From Prochlorococcus sp. AG-402-M15 (lineage in GTDB: Bacteria > Cyanobacteriota > Cyanobacteriia > PCC-6307 > Cyanobiaceae): a DNA stretch of 64,000 nucleotides. The notes below the pieces were generated by a model. It was given only the letters and a program-made list of their open reading frames with translations, had not been told where the DNA came from and searched no databases. Positions 29,075-37,551 of the stretch are shown in pieces. Location: the NCBI GenBank assembly GCA_003216615.1, contig QCIP01000009.1, positions 1-64,000 on the forward strand, given 5' to 3'. The translations under genes and the position numbers were made by a program. Position 1 is the stretch's first letter. Every line of letters begins with the position of its first letter.

Positions 29075-29896
29075 TCCTACAGATTTATTTATAATTATTT
29101 TTCCAAAAATTTCTGAATAAAAATAACTTTCTTCTTTTAAATATCTTCTTTTTATCATTGCTAAGCCTTTAATTTGAGAATCTGATTTAACAATACTAGT
29201 GATTTTGCCTACAGAAATTTCTTTGGCAGAATTTGTGTAAAAATTTTTATCTTCAGCTTCTAAATTAAAATTTGAGTTAATTGATTGCCAAACTCTTATT
29301 TCCTGTTTTAAAGAAGAAACATTTTTTATTTTTGACATTGTTTCTTGTCCTAAATAACAACCTTTATCAAAATCTATAAGATCTTTCAATCCCAGCTCGA
29401 GAGGATTATTTTTTCCATTTATTTCCATATCTAAAGAGGGTATTGCCTGATTAACTTTCCAAAGTTTTAAATCACTGGAATTGAGTAAATTTAGTTTATT
29501 TTTATATATTTCAAATTCTTGATCGTCTTTTTTAAAGAAAATAGGTTGGTAAGTTCTCCATGAACTAGATTCATCAATTTCCTGAATTCTATTAATCAAG
29601 AAAGGTTCACTTAACAGTACATCATCTGCTGGGAAAATAATTTGATTAAAGTAATCAATTATTTGATTTGTGTTTCCCGCTAAGATAATTACTTCTAAGT
29701 TTCTTTCTAAAAAAATAATTTCAATTAATGACCTTAAAACTCCATTTGGAGTTAACCAACAAGTTTTAATGACTTTATTCTCTGAATGTAGAATATTACC
29801 AGTTGTTATTCCATTTAAAAATTTTCTGGCATCTTTTCCAGTGACAGAAAAACAATCAAATTTTTCAAGCCAGAAATTTTTTTTAATATCTTGCAT
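29060..29896 (-). CDS. ygfZ: YgfZ/GcvT-like folate-binding protein
   Basis: This 278-residue protein is of the YgfZ family, related to glycine cleavage T protein and involved in repair or assembly of some iron-sulfur enzymes. The diagnostic K-G-C-Y-x-G-Q-E motif is present as DKGCYLGQETMSKIKN, with FSVTGKDARKFLNGITTGNI near the N-terminus. It lies 10 bases downstream of pyrE on the same strand. Confidence 0.88.
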   Translation of the reverse strand: MQDIKKNFWLEKFDCFSVTGKDARKFLNGITTGNILHSENKVIKTCWLTPNGVLRSLIEIIFLERNLEVIILAGNTNQIIDYFNQIIFPADDVLLSEPFLINRIQEIDESSSWRTYQPIFFKKDDQEFEIYKNKLNLLNSSDLKLWKVNQAIPSLDMEINGKNNPLELGLKDLIDFDKGCYLGQETMSKIKNVSSLKQEIRVWQSINSNFNLEAEDKNFYTNSAKEISVGKITSIVKSDSQIKGLAMIKRRYLKEESYFYSEIFGKIIINKSVGSIFI

Positions 29897-29906
29897 ATTG
29901 AGATAA

Positions 29907-30467
29907 TTATAAAAAGTCTTTTATGGTAAAAAGACTTTTTAATTTGACATTTTCATCATCAAGAGCTTGATATCCCCCTTCTTGTCTATCAACTATAGAC
30001 AAAACTTCCTCAACAATATAATTATTTTCACGTAACTTTTTTATTGCCTTTATTACTGAACCAGCAGTAGTAACTACATCCTCTAAAACAGATACCAAAG
30101 TTCCTTTTTCTAAGAGAGGGCCCTCTATTCCAGCCTTAGTACCGTAACTCTTTATTTCTTTCCTAATTATTAAACCATTAAGGTATTGGCCTTGCGAAGC
30201 TGCTTTGACGATTAATCCACTTACAAGAGGATCTGCACCTAAAGTCATTCCTGCAACTGCTTTTGACCTTGAGTCTTTTAAATCTAAAAATAAATCACTT
30301 ATTAAGTTTAGACCTTCGCCATTTAAGGAGACCGGTTTACAGTTTAAGTAATGACTGCTTTTTTTACCGGAAGATAAAGTGAATTCTCCCTTTTTATAAG
30401 ATTTTTCAAATAACTGTTTTAACAATTTGGCTTTATTTAAATCATACTTTTCCGAAAAATGGCCCAT
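29907..30467 (-). CDS. pyrE: Orotate phosphoribosyltransferase
   Basis: This 186-residue enzyme makes orotidine monophosphate from orotate and PRPP in pyrimidine synthesis. It begins with [21 protein letters not shown], contains [31 protein letters not shown] and the PRPP-binding [18 protein letters not shown]. The length is normal. A perfect NtcA-box sequence lies about 120 bases upstream of its start, next to the tRNA gene. Confidence 0.94.
   Translation of the reverse strand: MGHFSEKYDLNKAKLLKQLFEKSYKKGEFTLSSGKKSSHYLNCKPVSLNGEGLNLISDLFLDLKDSRSKAVAGMTLGADPLVSGLIVKAASQGQYLNGLIIRKEIKSYGTKAGIEGPLLEKGTLVSVLEDVVTTAGSVIKAIKKLRENNYIVEEVLSIVDRQEGGYQALDDENVKLKSLFTIKDFL
29911..29940 (-). terminator. 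Terminator-like hairpin at the 3' end of pyrE
   Basis: A perfect 12-bp inverted repeat (29911-29922 and 29929-29940) with a 6-base loop sits inside the last codons of pyrE. Read on the - strand the 3' arm ends in five T residues before the stop codon. It has the shape of an intrinsic terminator but the stem holds only two G-C pairs, so it may be weak. It would reduce read-through from pyrE to ygfZ, or mark an RNA processing point. Confidence 0.45.
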
Positions 30468-30582
30468 TAGTAAAAGTTAAATTTATATTTAAAGATTAGA
30501 AGAAAAAGAAGAAATCTCACAAAAACTTACTAATAAGATGTTTTTTGAAATATTATTTTTATATTGTATATTTAAATTCGAT

Positions 30583-30596
30583 GTAATTAAAATTAC
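30583..30596. promoter_or_regulatory. NtcA-box consensus between pyrE and the tRNA gene
   Basis: The sequence TGTAATTAAAATTACA (30582-30597) contains a perfect GTA-N8-TAC NtcA recognition pattern with the favoured flanking T and A, inside a longer 9-bp-arm palindrome (30580-30599). Read leftward, a -10-like TATAAA begins 19 bases beyond the box, near the expected spacing for NtcA activation, about 120 bases before pyrE. Read rightward the box ends 12 bases before the tRNA, where bound NtcA would hinder transcription. Binding is not shown. Confidence 0.45.
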
Positions 30597-30608
30597 ATCA
30601 GCTTCCTT

Positions 30609-30681
30609 GGGGGTGTAGCAATCTGGTGAATGCACCAAACTCATAATTTGGCTAAGGCGAGTTCGATCCTCGCCACCCCCA
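30609..30681 (+). tRNA. tRNA with CAT anticodon (elongator Met or lysidine-modified Ile)
   Basis: The 73-base cloverleaf is complete: acceptor GGGGGTG pairs with CACCCCC, the anticodon stem CCAAA/TTTGG encloses CTCATAA (anticodon CAT), the T-arm is GCGAG-TTCGATC-CTCGC, and the discriminator is A. The D stem has three pairs. CCA is not encoded. The initiator form is excluded because the anticodon stem lacks the GGG/CCC pairs. The choice between Met and Ile2 cannot be made from the anticodon alone. Confidence 0.92.
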
Positions 30682-30699
30682 TTATTCATTTGTCATTGA

Positions 30700-32001
30700 A
30701 TGAAAATAACTCTACTTTTATTTCTTTTATTTCTCCCAGCTTTTTTCGCAGCAAGTGAACTCTCTTTTTTATTGATAAGGCCTAGTAAAGTTTTAAGGCT
30801 AATAGAGGAAAAAAAGAAAGGAGCATTTTCAATTTTAAAAATTCAAAAACGATTTAGATCTTCCTTAATTGCTTCTCAATTTGGAGTAACAATTTCATTA
30901 ATTGCAATTGGATGGCTTAGTAATAGTGTGGCAAATGATTTTTGGAAAAGAAATATTTTGCCAAATAGATTTTATGATCTTCTATTATTTTTATTTGTAG
31001 TTTTAGTTGTTACTTTGGTCTCTGGACTAATTCCTAAGGCACTAGTAATTAACAATCCAGAATCTGCTGCATTAAGGTTAACCACCATATTCGATGCAGT
31101 TAGAAAAGGTATGCAACCTATAGTCACGATAATCGAATTCTTTGCAAGCGCCTGTTTAGGTTTATTCAATCTAAATAACAAATGGGATTCTTTAAATTCA
31201 GGTTTATCCGCAGGAGAATTAGAAACTCTTATAGAAACAGATAATGTTACAGGTTTAAAGCCAGATGAGAAGAATATCCTTGAAGGAGTTTTTGCTTTAA
31301 AAGATACCCAGGTTAAAGAAGCAATGATTCCAAGATCTGAAATGGTAACTTTGCCAAAAAACATAACCTTTTCAGAACTTATGAAACAAGTTGACAAAAC
31401 TCGACATGCACGCTTTTTTGTGATTGGCGAGTCTTTAGATAATGTCTTAGGTGTATTAGATTTACGGTATTTAGCTAAGCCAATATCAAAAGGTGAAATG
31501 GAAGCAGATACATTATTGGAGCCCTTCCTTTTACCAGTAACAAAAATAATAGAAACATGCTCTTTAGCAGAAATATTACCAATAGTCAGAGACTACAATC
31601 CTTTCTTACTAGTAGTTGATGAACATGGAGGAACAGAGGGGCTCATAACTGCAGCTGATCTAAATGGAGAAATAGTTGGAGAGGAAATGCTAAATAATAG
31701 AATTTATTCGGATATGAAAATGTTAGATAATTTCTCTAAAAAATGGTCAATAGCTGGAAAATCAGAAATTATAGAAATCAATAAAAAGTTAGGATGTTCT
31801 ATTCCAGAAGGTGCAGACTACCATACACTTGCTGGATTTCTGTTAGAAAAATTTCAAATGGTTCCAAAAATTGGCGACGTTTTAGATTTTAATAACATTA
31901 AATTTGAAGTTATTTCCATGTCAGGACCAAAAATTGATCGTGTTAAAATAATTTTCCCCAATAGCAAAATGTGGCTTCCAATAGAGGATAATAATACTTA
32001 A
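30700..32001 (+). CDS. CNNM/CorC-type membrane protein with CBS domains
   Basis: This 433-residue protein has an N-terminal DUF21/CNNM membrane domain (hydrophobic spans at about 1-25, 50-70, 85-112 and 125-150), a CBS pair (beginning VKEAMIPRSEMVTLP and continuing to GGTEGLITAADLNGEIVGE) and a C-terminal CorC_HlyC domain. Such proteins (often called hemolysin-like) are thought to export magnesium or cobalt ions; hemolysis is not implied. It begins 18 bases after the tRNA and lies 17 bases before the oxidoreductase gene. Confidence 0.87.
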   Translation: MKITLLLFLLFLPAFFAASELSFLLIRPSKVLRLIEEKKKGAFSILKIQKRFRSSLIASQFGVTISLIAIGWLSNSVANDFWKRNILPNRFYDLLLFLFVVLVVTLVSGLIPKALVINNPESAALRLTTIFDAVRKGMQPIVTIIEFFASACLGLFNLNNKWDSLNSGLSAGELETLIETDNVTGLKPDEKNILEGVFALKDTQVKEAMIPRSEMVTLPKNITFSELMKQVDKTRHARFFVIGESLDNVLGVLDLRYLAKPISKGEMEADTLLEPFLLPVTKIIETCSLAEILPIVRDYNPFLLVVDEHGGTEGLITAADLNGEIVGEEMLNNRIYSDMKMLDNFSKKWSIAGKSEIIEINKKLGCSIPEGADYHTLAGFLLEKFQMVPKIGDVLDFNNIKFEVISMSGPKIDRVKIIFPNSKMWLPIEDNNT

Positions 32002-32018
32002 TATAAAGATTTAAAGTT

Positions 32019-33023
32019 ATGGAACCAACCTCATCGCCCGTAAAGGTTGGAGTCATAGGTATAGGAAATATGGGCTGGCATCATGCTCGTGTACTTAGTT
32101 TACTCAAAGATGCAAATCTTATTGGAGTTGCAGATCCAAATGAAGAGAGAGGCAGATTAGCTGTTGAGCAATTTGAATGTGAATGGTTCGGAGATTATAA
32201 GGACTTAATTCCTAAAGTTGATGCTATTTGTATCGCTGTCCCAACACTCCTACATCAAAAAGTAGGACTAGATTGTCTTAAAGAAGGTACCAACGTTCTA
32301 ATTGAAAAACCAATTGCAGCTAACGAGTTAGAAGCAAAATCTTTAATAGAAGCGGCTAATAAAAGTAATTGTCTATTACAAGTTGGGCATATTGAAAGAT
32401 TTAATCCTGCTTTTAGAGAATTAAATAAAATAGTAAATAATGAAGAAATTGTTGTTTTGGAAGCAAGAAGGCATAGTCCTCACGCAGATAGAGCAAATGA
32501 TGTATCAGTAGTAATGGATTTAATGATTCATGATATAGATCTTATTTTAGAGCTTGTAAACTCAAAAATACAAAAATTAGCAGCTGTTGGAGGTAGGAAT
32601 AGCAAAGGATTAATAGATTATGTCAACGCTACTTTAGTTTTTAAAAATAATGTTATTGCAAGTTTAACCGCTAGCAAAATGAGTCACAAGAAAATTAGAA
32701 GTTTAAGTGCTCACTGCCAAAATGGTTTAGTAGAAACTGATTTCTTAAATCACTCTTTACAAATCCATCGAAAGTCTCATGAATCATACACAGCAGAGCA
32801 TGGTGAATTAGTTTATAGGAATGATGGATATGTGGAAGAAGTTAGCACAACTTCCATTGAGCCACTTTATGCAGAATTGGAACATTTTCTCAAATGTGTT
32901 CAAGGGAAAGAAACCCCTGAGGTAGATGGTGAGCAAGCCTCAAGAGCTTTAAAAATTGCTGATTTTATAGAGTGTGCTGTAGAAAATTCTGGAGATGCTA
33001 TTTTACTTGAAAATCCCTTTTAA
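32019..33023 (+). CDS. Gfo/Idh/MocA family oxidoreductase
   Basis: A 334-residue NAD(P)-dependent oxidoreductase: Rossmann GVIGIGNMGWHHARV near the N-terminus and the family EKP motif in VLIEKPIAANE, with GHIERFNPAF and the putative catalytic block MDLMIHDIDLIL. The family acts on sugars, inositols or UDP-linked sugars; the substrate is not evident from the neighbours. It lies 17 bases after the CNNM-type gene. Confidence 0.87.
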   Translation: MEPTSSPVKVGVIGIGNMGWHHARVLSLLKDANLIGVADPNEERGRLAVEQFECEWFGDYKDLIPKVDAICIAVPTLLHQKVGLDCLKEGTNVLIEKPIAANELEAKSLIEAANKSNCLLQVGHIERFNPAFRELNKIVNNEEIVVLEARRHSPHADRANDVSVVMDLMIHDIDLILELVNSKIQKLAAVGGRNSKGLIDYVNATLVFKNNVIASLTASKMSHKKIRSLSAHCQNGLVETDFLNHSLQIHRKSHESYTAEHGELVYRNDGYVEEVSTTSIEPLYAELEHFLKCVQGKETPEVDGEQASRALKIADFIECAVENSGDAILLENPF

Positions 33024-33049
33024 AGCTAACTATCTAAAAGAAAAGAATT

Positions 33050-33190
33050 TTATTTAAATCCAACTGCAGCTTGCCAAACAAATACCAATAAAAAGAAAAA
33101 TAAAGGTATAAGTGGAAGAACATCAACAGTTGGAGCGAAAGCCTTGTAAGCCTCTGGAAGTTCAGCGAATGTATTAAATAGAATGAGCAC
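33050..33190 (-). CDS. psbK: Photosystem II protein K
   Basis: A 46-residue frame on the - strand starts with GTG (33190) and reads [31 protein letters not shown] and a membrane helix ending VWQAAVGFK. This is the PsbK precursor: a short leader is normally removed before the mature single-span subunit at the edge of photosystem II. It lies 27 bases downstream of tgt, a linkage seen in other cyanobacteria. Confidence 0.95.
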
Positions 33191-33217
33191 TTTTTAATAA
33201 TTAATTATGATAAGACG

Positions 33218-34336
33218 TTACCACGTATGGTGAGCAATAGAGGATGTTTTCCAAGGAGCGAAATCAATTGTAAAACAATTATCTTTAATTGCATTAGAAA
33301 TGGCATTGGTAAATCTTATTAAATAAGCAATATTATGCAAGCTTATGAGAGTGAGGCCTAATATTTCATCATTTCGTATTAGATGATGCAAATATGCACG
33401 AGAGTAGGACTTGCAGGTTTCGCATCCACAAGTTTTGTCAATAGGAGAAAAGTCATTTTTAAATCGAGCATTGCGCAAATTCAATCTTTCATCATTAAAG
33501 AATGCAGTTCCATGTCTTCCCAATCTTGTAGGTAAGACACAGTCGAATAGATCGAATCCTTTTGCAACAGCTAAAGAAATTTCACTAAAAGAGCCAATTC
33601 CCATTAAATATCTTGGTTTATTTCTTGGTAAGAATTTTGGGACAAAATTAATTACACTATGTATTTGTTCGACTGACTCTCCAACACTAACCCCTCCAAC
33701 TGCTATTCCAGGGAGATCAAAAGAGCTTATAAATTTAGCACTATTTTCTCTTAATTGAGGGTACTTCCCTCCTTGAACTATTCCGAATAGTGCTTGATTA
33801 GATTTCTGATGAGTTTCAACACATTTTTGCAACCACAAATGAGTTCTTTGTAAAGAATCCTGGATATCATTTTCGTTGGCTGTGTGCGGGGGACAATGAT
33901 CAAAAGCCATTGCAATATCAGAACCAAGATCCATTTGTATCCTCATTACTTTTTCAGGTGACAAAAAAACATGACTACCATCTCTAGGATTTTTAAATTC
34001 AACCCCTTTATTGGAAATATTATTCAATTTTGCCAAACTAAAAACTTGATATCCACCTGAATCAGTAAGAATAGGCTTAGGCCAATTCATGAATTTATGT
34101 ATGCCACCAGCTTCTTTAACCAGTTTTTCTCCAGGTTGCAAATGAAGATGGAAGGTATTAGAAAGAATCATTTCTGATCCTGTAGAGGCTAACTGTTTTG
34201 ATGAAATACCTTTAACTGTACCCAAAGTACCCACAGGCATAAATCTAGGAGTATTTACTGGACCATGAGAGGTATGAAATATACCAGTTCTTGCATCTGT
34301 TTTACTGCAATTTGATGTAATTTCAAATTCGAACAC
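33218..34336 (-). CDS. tgt: tRNA-guanine transglycosylase
   Basis: This 372-residue enzyme replaces G34 in tRNAs with GUN anticodons by preQ1, the first tRNA-bound step of queuosine synthesis. Motifs: [37 protein letters not shown], the nucleophile-bearing [12 protein letters not shown] and the zinc site [17 protein letters not shown]. Length is normal. psbK follows in the same direction. Confidence 0.95.
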   Translation of the reverse strand: MFEFEITSNCSKTDARTGIFHTSHGPVNTPRFMPVGTLGTVKGISSKQLASTGSEMILSNTFHLHLQPGEKLVKEAGGIHKFMNWPKPILTDSGGYQVFSLAKLNNISNKGVEFKNPRDGSHVFLSPEKVMRIQMDLGSDIAMAFDHCPPHTANENDIQDSLQRTHLWLQKCVETHQKSNQALFGIVQGGKYPQLRENSAKFISSFDLPGIAVGGVSVGESVEQIHSVINFVPKFLPRNKPRYLMGIGSFSEISLAVAKGFDLFDCVLPTRLGRHGTAFFNDERLNLRNARFKNDFSPIDKTCGCETCKSYSRAYLHHLIRNDEILGLTLISLHNIAYLIRFTNAISNAIKDNCFTIDFAPWKTSSIAHHTW

Positions 34337-34390
34337 GATTAGTCATAAAAATTTTATTCCTTTTTTATAAATCTAACCTATTATTTAATA

Positions 34391-35173
34391 TTGAAGCTAT
34401 TTTATCTCATCAAAAAAAATTTAATAAAAAATTTGGCAGGATCTTGGATTTTCTACACGACATTTCCAAAGATTCCTCTAATAAATCCCGAATTTAAAAA
34501 TATTGCGCAATTTGCGCCACCCATTGGATTTTTTATTGGAATAATACAGAGTTGTATCTTTATTGTTTTAAGAGAAAATTCTTGGTCCATTTATCCATCA
34601 GCATTAATTTGTTTAGCTTCTGGATATTTAATAACTGGTGGTCTACATCTTGATGGCTTAATCGATACTTTTGATGGTATTTTTGCTGGCAAAAAGAAAC
34701 GTTTAAAAGCTATGAAAGACAGTAAAGTTGGATCCTTTGGCGTTCAATCTTTGGTTTTTATAACTTTGATTCAGATTGCTTGCATATTGAAGATTCAAAA
34801 CCAAATAATTATTGTTTTACCAATATGTTTTTTTTGGGGAAGATTTTCAAATTTAATTTTTATAGAAAAGTTTAAATATATTAGTTATAAGAAAAAATCT
34901 ATTAGTCATAAAAAGTTTTGGAACGGATTTAAGCAAGAATCTTTGATTTCTATTATTTTTCTTTTAATCTTTATTATCCTTCGATTAGTTTCAATTACAT
35001 CTCAGGCAATATTAATTAAATTTGTATTTCTTATTTTGATTGGTATTTTTTTAAGTTATTTTATTCCAAATATAATAGGGCATAAAATTGGAGGTTTCAA
35101 TGGCGATGCCTGTGGCGCAAGTGTCGTACTTGTAGAAACTGCAATGTTGTTCATGCATGGAATTCTTTTGTAG
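34391..35173 (+). CDS. cobS: Adenosylcobinamide-GDP ribazoletransferase
   Basis: The 260-residue polytopic membrane enzyme joins the lower ligand nucleotide to adenosylcobinamide-GDP in cobamide synthesis. The N-terminal FYTTFPKIPL, the conserved GGLHLDGLIDTFDGIFAG (about 82-99), the MKDSKVGSFGV segment and C-terminal GHKIGGFNGDACGA identify CobS. Prochlorococcus makes pseudocobalamin, so the ligand is probably an adenine nucleotide. The start is TTG at 34391. Its 3' end overlaps the convergent kinase gene by 23 bases. Confidence 0.92.
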   Translation: MKLFYLIKKNLIKNLAGSWIFYTTFPKIPLINPEFKNIAQFAPPIGFFIGIIQSCIFIVLRENSWSIYPSALICLASGYLITGGLHLDGLIDTFDGIFAGKKKRLKAMKDSKVGSFGVQSLVFITLIQIACILKIQNQIIIVLPICFFWGRFSNLIFIEKFKYISYKKKSISHKKFWNGFKQESLISIIFLLIFIILRLVSITSQAILIKFVFLILIGIFLSYFIPNIIGHKIGGFNGDACGASVVLVETAMLFMHGILL

Positions 35174-36287
35174 GAAGTTCTAAATAGAAAATATTTTTCT
35201 TCTTAAGATTTTTCAATTCCTCATCATCATTAATTGAGGACTTTTCAATTAACTTTAAGTCTCCCCCAATTTGTTGTGCTAACTTCCTCGCTAAAAAAAG
35301 TCCCACCCCAGTGCCATCCTTCTTCTTAGAAGAAGATCCTCTAAAACCTTTTTGAAAAATTTTTTCATTTTCATTTTTTGATATTTTTTTACCATCATCA
35401 AATATGCAAAGACCCTTACTCGTAATAGTGATTCCGATCTCAGAATCTTTTTGAGCGTATTTAAAAGCATTTTCTAATAAATTTGCAACGATCTCAGCAA
35501 TTACGACATACTTTGCCTTTACTGGTGATAAAGTCCAATCTGGCCAAAGAGTAGGTTCAGTCCAATCTCTATTCTCTAATTTCGCATTGGCTTCACCTCT
35601 TTCTAAAATTGGCCTCAATAAACTCTGAATAGTTATTACCTTTTTATTATCTAGATTTGGGGGCAACAATAATCTTTCTTCTCCTATTTCTAAAGGGAGT
35701 TGAATAGGTGCATTTAATTTTTCAAAAGAATCCATATATTTATTAATTTGTTTTTGCTCAATCATCATACGTTCGACTATTTCAATAGAATCATCATCTG
35801 AACCTAGTCTTTTTATTAGTAATTTTGCATAAGTTCTTAGAGCAGCCAATGGGTTCCTTAATTGATGAATTATGACATTAACTTGATTTTTCAAATAATG
35901 GATTTCCTCATTTTTATTTTGACGTTCTAATTCAATAGAAACACATCTAGCTAAAGATATAGAAAGTGCTTTTAATCTACTATCAAGAGATAGTGGCCAA
36001 TCCCCCCCTTTCAAATCAGTCTCTACCCTAAGAACACCAAGTAGAATATCGTTTTCTTGCAGGGGATACCATCTTCTGTTGGGAGAAGAAACTTTTAGAG
36101 AAGGATCATCTTCTATTGATATTAAAAACCTATCAAGTTGTGGCCATTGACCAATCATTTCAAAAGTTGCTTTGGTTCCTTTTTTTGCTGAGGCTAGATA
36201 CATAACTAAATGAGTCACTCCCATTGAGCAACCAAAACTCTCTAGCTGTTTAATGATTAGTTCTTCAAATTTTTTAGAGAGATTCAT
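35151..36287 (-). CDS. Hik2/CSK-like cytosolic sensor histidine kinase
   Basis: A histidine kinase of 378 residues from the ATG at 36287; the open frame continues to 36380, adding a 31-residue hydrophobic stretch that I consider less likely. The N-terminal half is a GAF-like sensor region without membrane spans. The dimerisation H-box is IIHQLRNPLAALRTYAKLL, the N-box VANLLENAFKYA, and the ATP lid ends GTGVGLFLARKLAQQIGGDL. The HQLRNPL..LRT form resembles Hik2, the cyanobacterial relative of chloroplast sensor kinase, which senses plastoquinone redox state or salt. No response regulator gene is next to it. Confidence 0.78.
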   Translation of the reverse strand: MNLSKKFEELIIKQLESFGCSMGVTHLVMYLASAKKGTKATFEMIGQWPQLDRFLISIEDDPSLKVSSPNRRWYPLQENDILLGVLRVETDLKGGDWPLSLDSRLKALSISLARCVSIELERQNKNEEIHYLKNQVNVIIHQLRNPLAALRTYAKLLIKRLGSDDDSIEIVERMMIEQKQINKYMDSFEKLNAPIQLPLEIGEERLLLPPNLDNKKVITIQSLLRPILERGEANAKLENRDWTEPTLWPDWTLSPVKAKYVVIAEIVANLLENAFKYAQKDSEIGITITSKGLCIFDDGKKISKNENEKIFQKGFRGSSSKKKDGTGVGLFLARKLAQQIGGDLKLIEKSSINDDEELKNLKKKNIFYLELPTKEFHA

Positions 36288-36388
36288 AATTGATAAAATT
36301 TTGAGTAATTTTTCAGAAAAAACTTGAAAAGGCTTGTAAAATATGAAAAAAGTATTAAGATATATAAAGAGGTCTGACATTTGCCAGC

Positions 36389-36508
36389 CTTAAATATGAA
36401 CATTTGATCATATTTTAAGCTACATCAGAGGTTGATGGGTCCTCTATGTAATTTGAAGTGAATTTAAAATCACAGATATAAGATTAGTAAAATAAATACG
36501 ACTAATCT
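36389..36508 (+). promoter_or_regulatory. Three stacked inverted repeats before the DUF3155 gene
   Basis: Three successive inverted repeats fill the 5' region: 36389-36419 (AT-rich 11-bp arms with one bulge), 36421-36450 (10-bp arms with one bulge around a 9-base loop) and 36481-36508 (8-bp perfect arms, 12-base spacer). A strong AGGAG (36522-36526) sits 9 bases before the ATG. A -10-like TATAAG follows the second hairpin near 36477. This may be a structured leader or operator array; its function is unknown. Confidence 0.4.
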
Positions 36509-36535
36509 AATTAATAATTTCAGGAGTACCAATCA

Positions 36536-36904
36536 ATGTCAAAAAAAAGAAAAAGAATCAGCAGAAGAAGATTGGCTGGTCAAAGAGTAATGGCACATGT
36601 ACCTATTTATCATATCGAAACCGGGAAACATAAACCAGTAACAGCTGCGAGAAGATTTATAGCTGAAAATGCCTTGTTTGCACCATCAGTTTTCAACGTT
36701 CGAAGGAATGAGCATACCACTGATAGGTTTTTCTGGGGAGAAAAAGGTTTGTTTAGTGCCCAATATGCTGAAGAAAATCATTTTCTATTCCCATCACTAA
36801 AAGTCGTGGTTGAAGGAATTGGTGAAGAAAAAATATTTGAGGGTCTTGAACTTACTGCAGATGATTGGGAAGAGATTGAAGAATACGAATATGCTTTTGT
36901 TTAA
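36536..36904 (+). CDS. DUF3155 conserved cyanobacterial protein
   Basis: A 122-residue protein with a very basic N-terminus (SKKRKRISRRRLAGQRVMAH) and acidic C-terminus. The conserved core is PVTAARRFIAENAL and RRNEHTTDRFFWGEKGLF, YAEENHFLFPSL, which I recognise as DUF3155, found across cyanobacteria. The basic tail suggests nucleic acid or ribosome contact, but no function is established. It has one of the clearest ribosome binding sites in the window. Its stop and that of the convergent esterase gene share TTAA. Confidence 0.82.
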   Translation: MSKKRKRISRRRLAGQRVMAHVPIYHIETGKHKPVTAARRFIAENALFAPSVFNVRRNEHTTDRFFWGEKGLFSAQYAEENHFLFPSLKVVVEGIGEEKIFEGLELTADDWEEIEEYEYAFV

Positions 36905-37518
36905 AAAAAATTACTCGTCTTTGAACTGATAAAGTCAATTAAACTTGAGTCAATCTGATGGAATCCTTCAAATTCTATTAATTTACAAAACTTAGAAGAC
37001 TTACTTTTTACCGTTTCATAAATAATTCTAGAGGCATCTATAGGTACTACGTCATCAAATACCCCATGACTAATAATTAATGGTGGGGAATTTTCTCCTG
37101 GAGCCCAGTTTGGGTGAGGATAACCACTGCAAGCTACAATTAATCCTAAATTTAATTTAAATCCTGCATCAATTGCCATCGCTGCTCCCTGAGAAAAACC
37201 TAGCAAAATTGTTTTTCCCAGTGGAATCTGATCAGTATCAAATTTTTTTAATGTAACTAAAAGTTTATTTACTTCAACCTCAGCCCCATTCCAATCATGC
37301 GGGTATAATCCATACCACTGTCTTCCCTGACCACTTGGATGCAATATAGGGGCTCTCAAAGAAATTACCTCGAAGTCAAAATTAATTTTATCTGTAATCT
37401 CCTTTCCAAGTGTTAAAAGGTCATCTGCATCAGCTCCCCAACCATGTATCAAAACAATTCTATGAGTTGCTGTTTGAGAGCTAATCGAAACAAATTCATG
37501 ATCGATATCGTATTTCAT
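36901..37518 (-). CDS. Alpha/beta-hydrolase, carboxylesterase/phospholipase type
   Basis: A 205-residue alpha/beta hydrolase of the carboxylesterase type. The oxyanion-hole start is IVLIHGWGADADDL, the nucleophile is in LGFSQGAAMA (GFSQG), the acid in GVFDDVVPI and the histidine in EFEGFHQI. All three catalytic residues are present. The substrate is unknown. It diverges from purH across 33 bases. Confidence 0.85.
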   Translation of the reverse strand: MKYDIDHEFVSISSQTATHRIVLIHGWGADADDLLTLGKEITDKINFDFEVISLRAPILHPSGQGRQWYGLYPHDWNGAEVEVNKLLVTLKKFDTDQIPLGKTILLGFSQGAAMAIDAGFKLNLGLIVACSGYPHPNWAPGENSPPLIISHGVFDDVVPIDASRIIYETVKSKSSKFCKLIEFEGFHQIDSSLIDFISSKTSNFF

Positions 37519-37551
37519 GTTTATATTCTTAAGTAAGCAAACTTTCCCATA

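Noticed and set aside
30609-30681. tRNA gene as an integration site for a mobile element
   Set aside because: No partial copy of the tRNA 3' end, integrase or composition change is seen nearby.
30489-30689. Leftward open frame across the CAT-anticodon tRNA
   Set aside because: It covers the tRNA itself and the reading is an artefact of the tRNA sequence.
30972-31397. 141-codon open frame antisense to the CNNM-type gene
   Set aside because: It overlaps a clearly conserved coding region and has no domain pattern.
36487-36499. NtcA-like GTA...TAC in the DUF3155 leader
   Set aside because: Spacing is seven bases; the triplets are part of the third inverted repeat.
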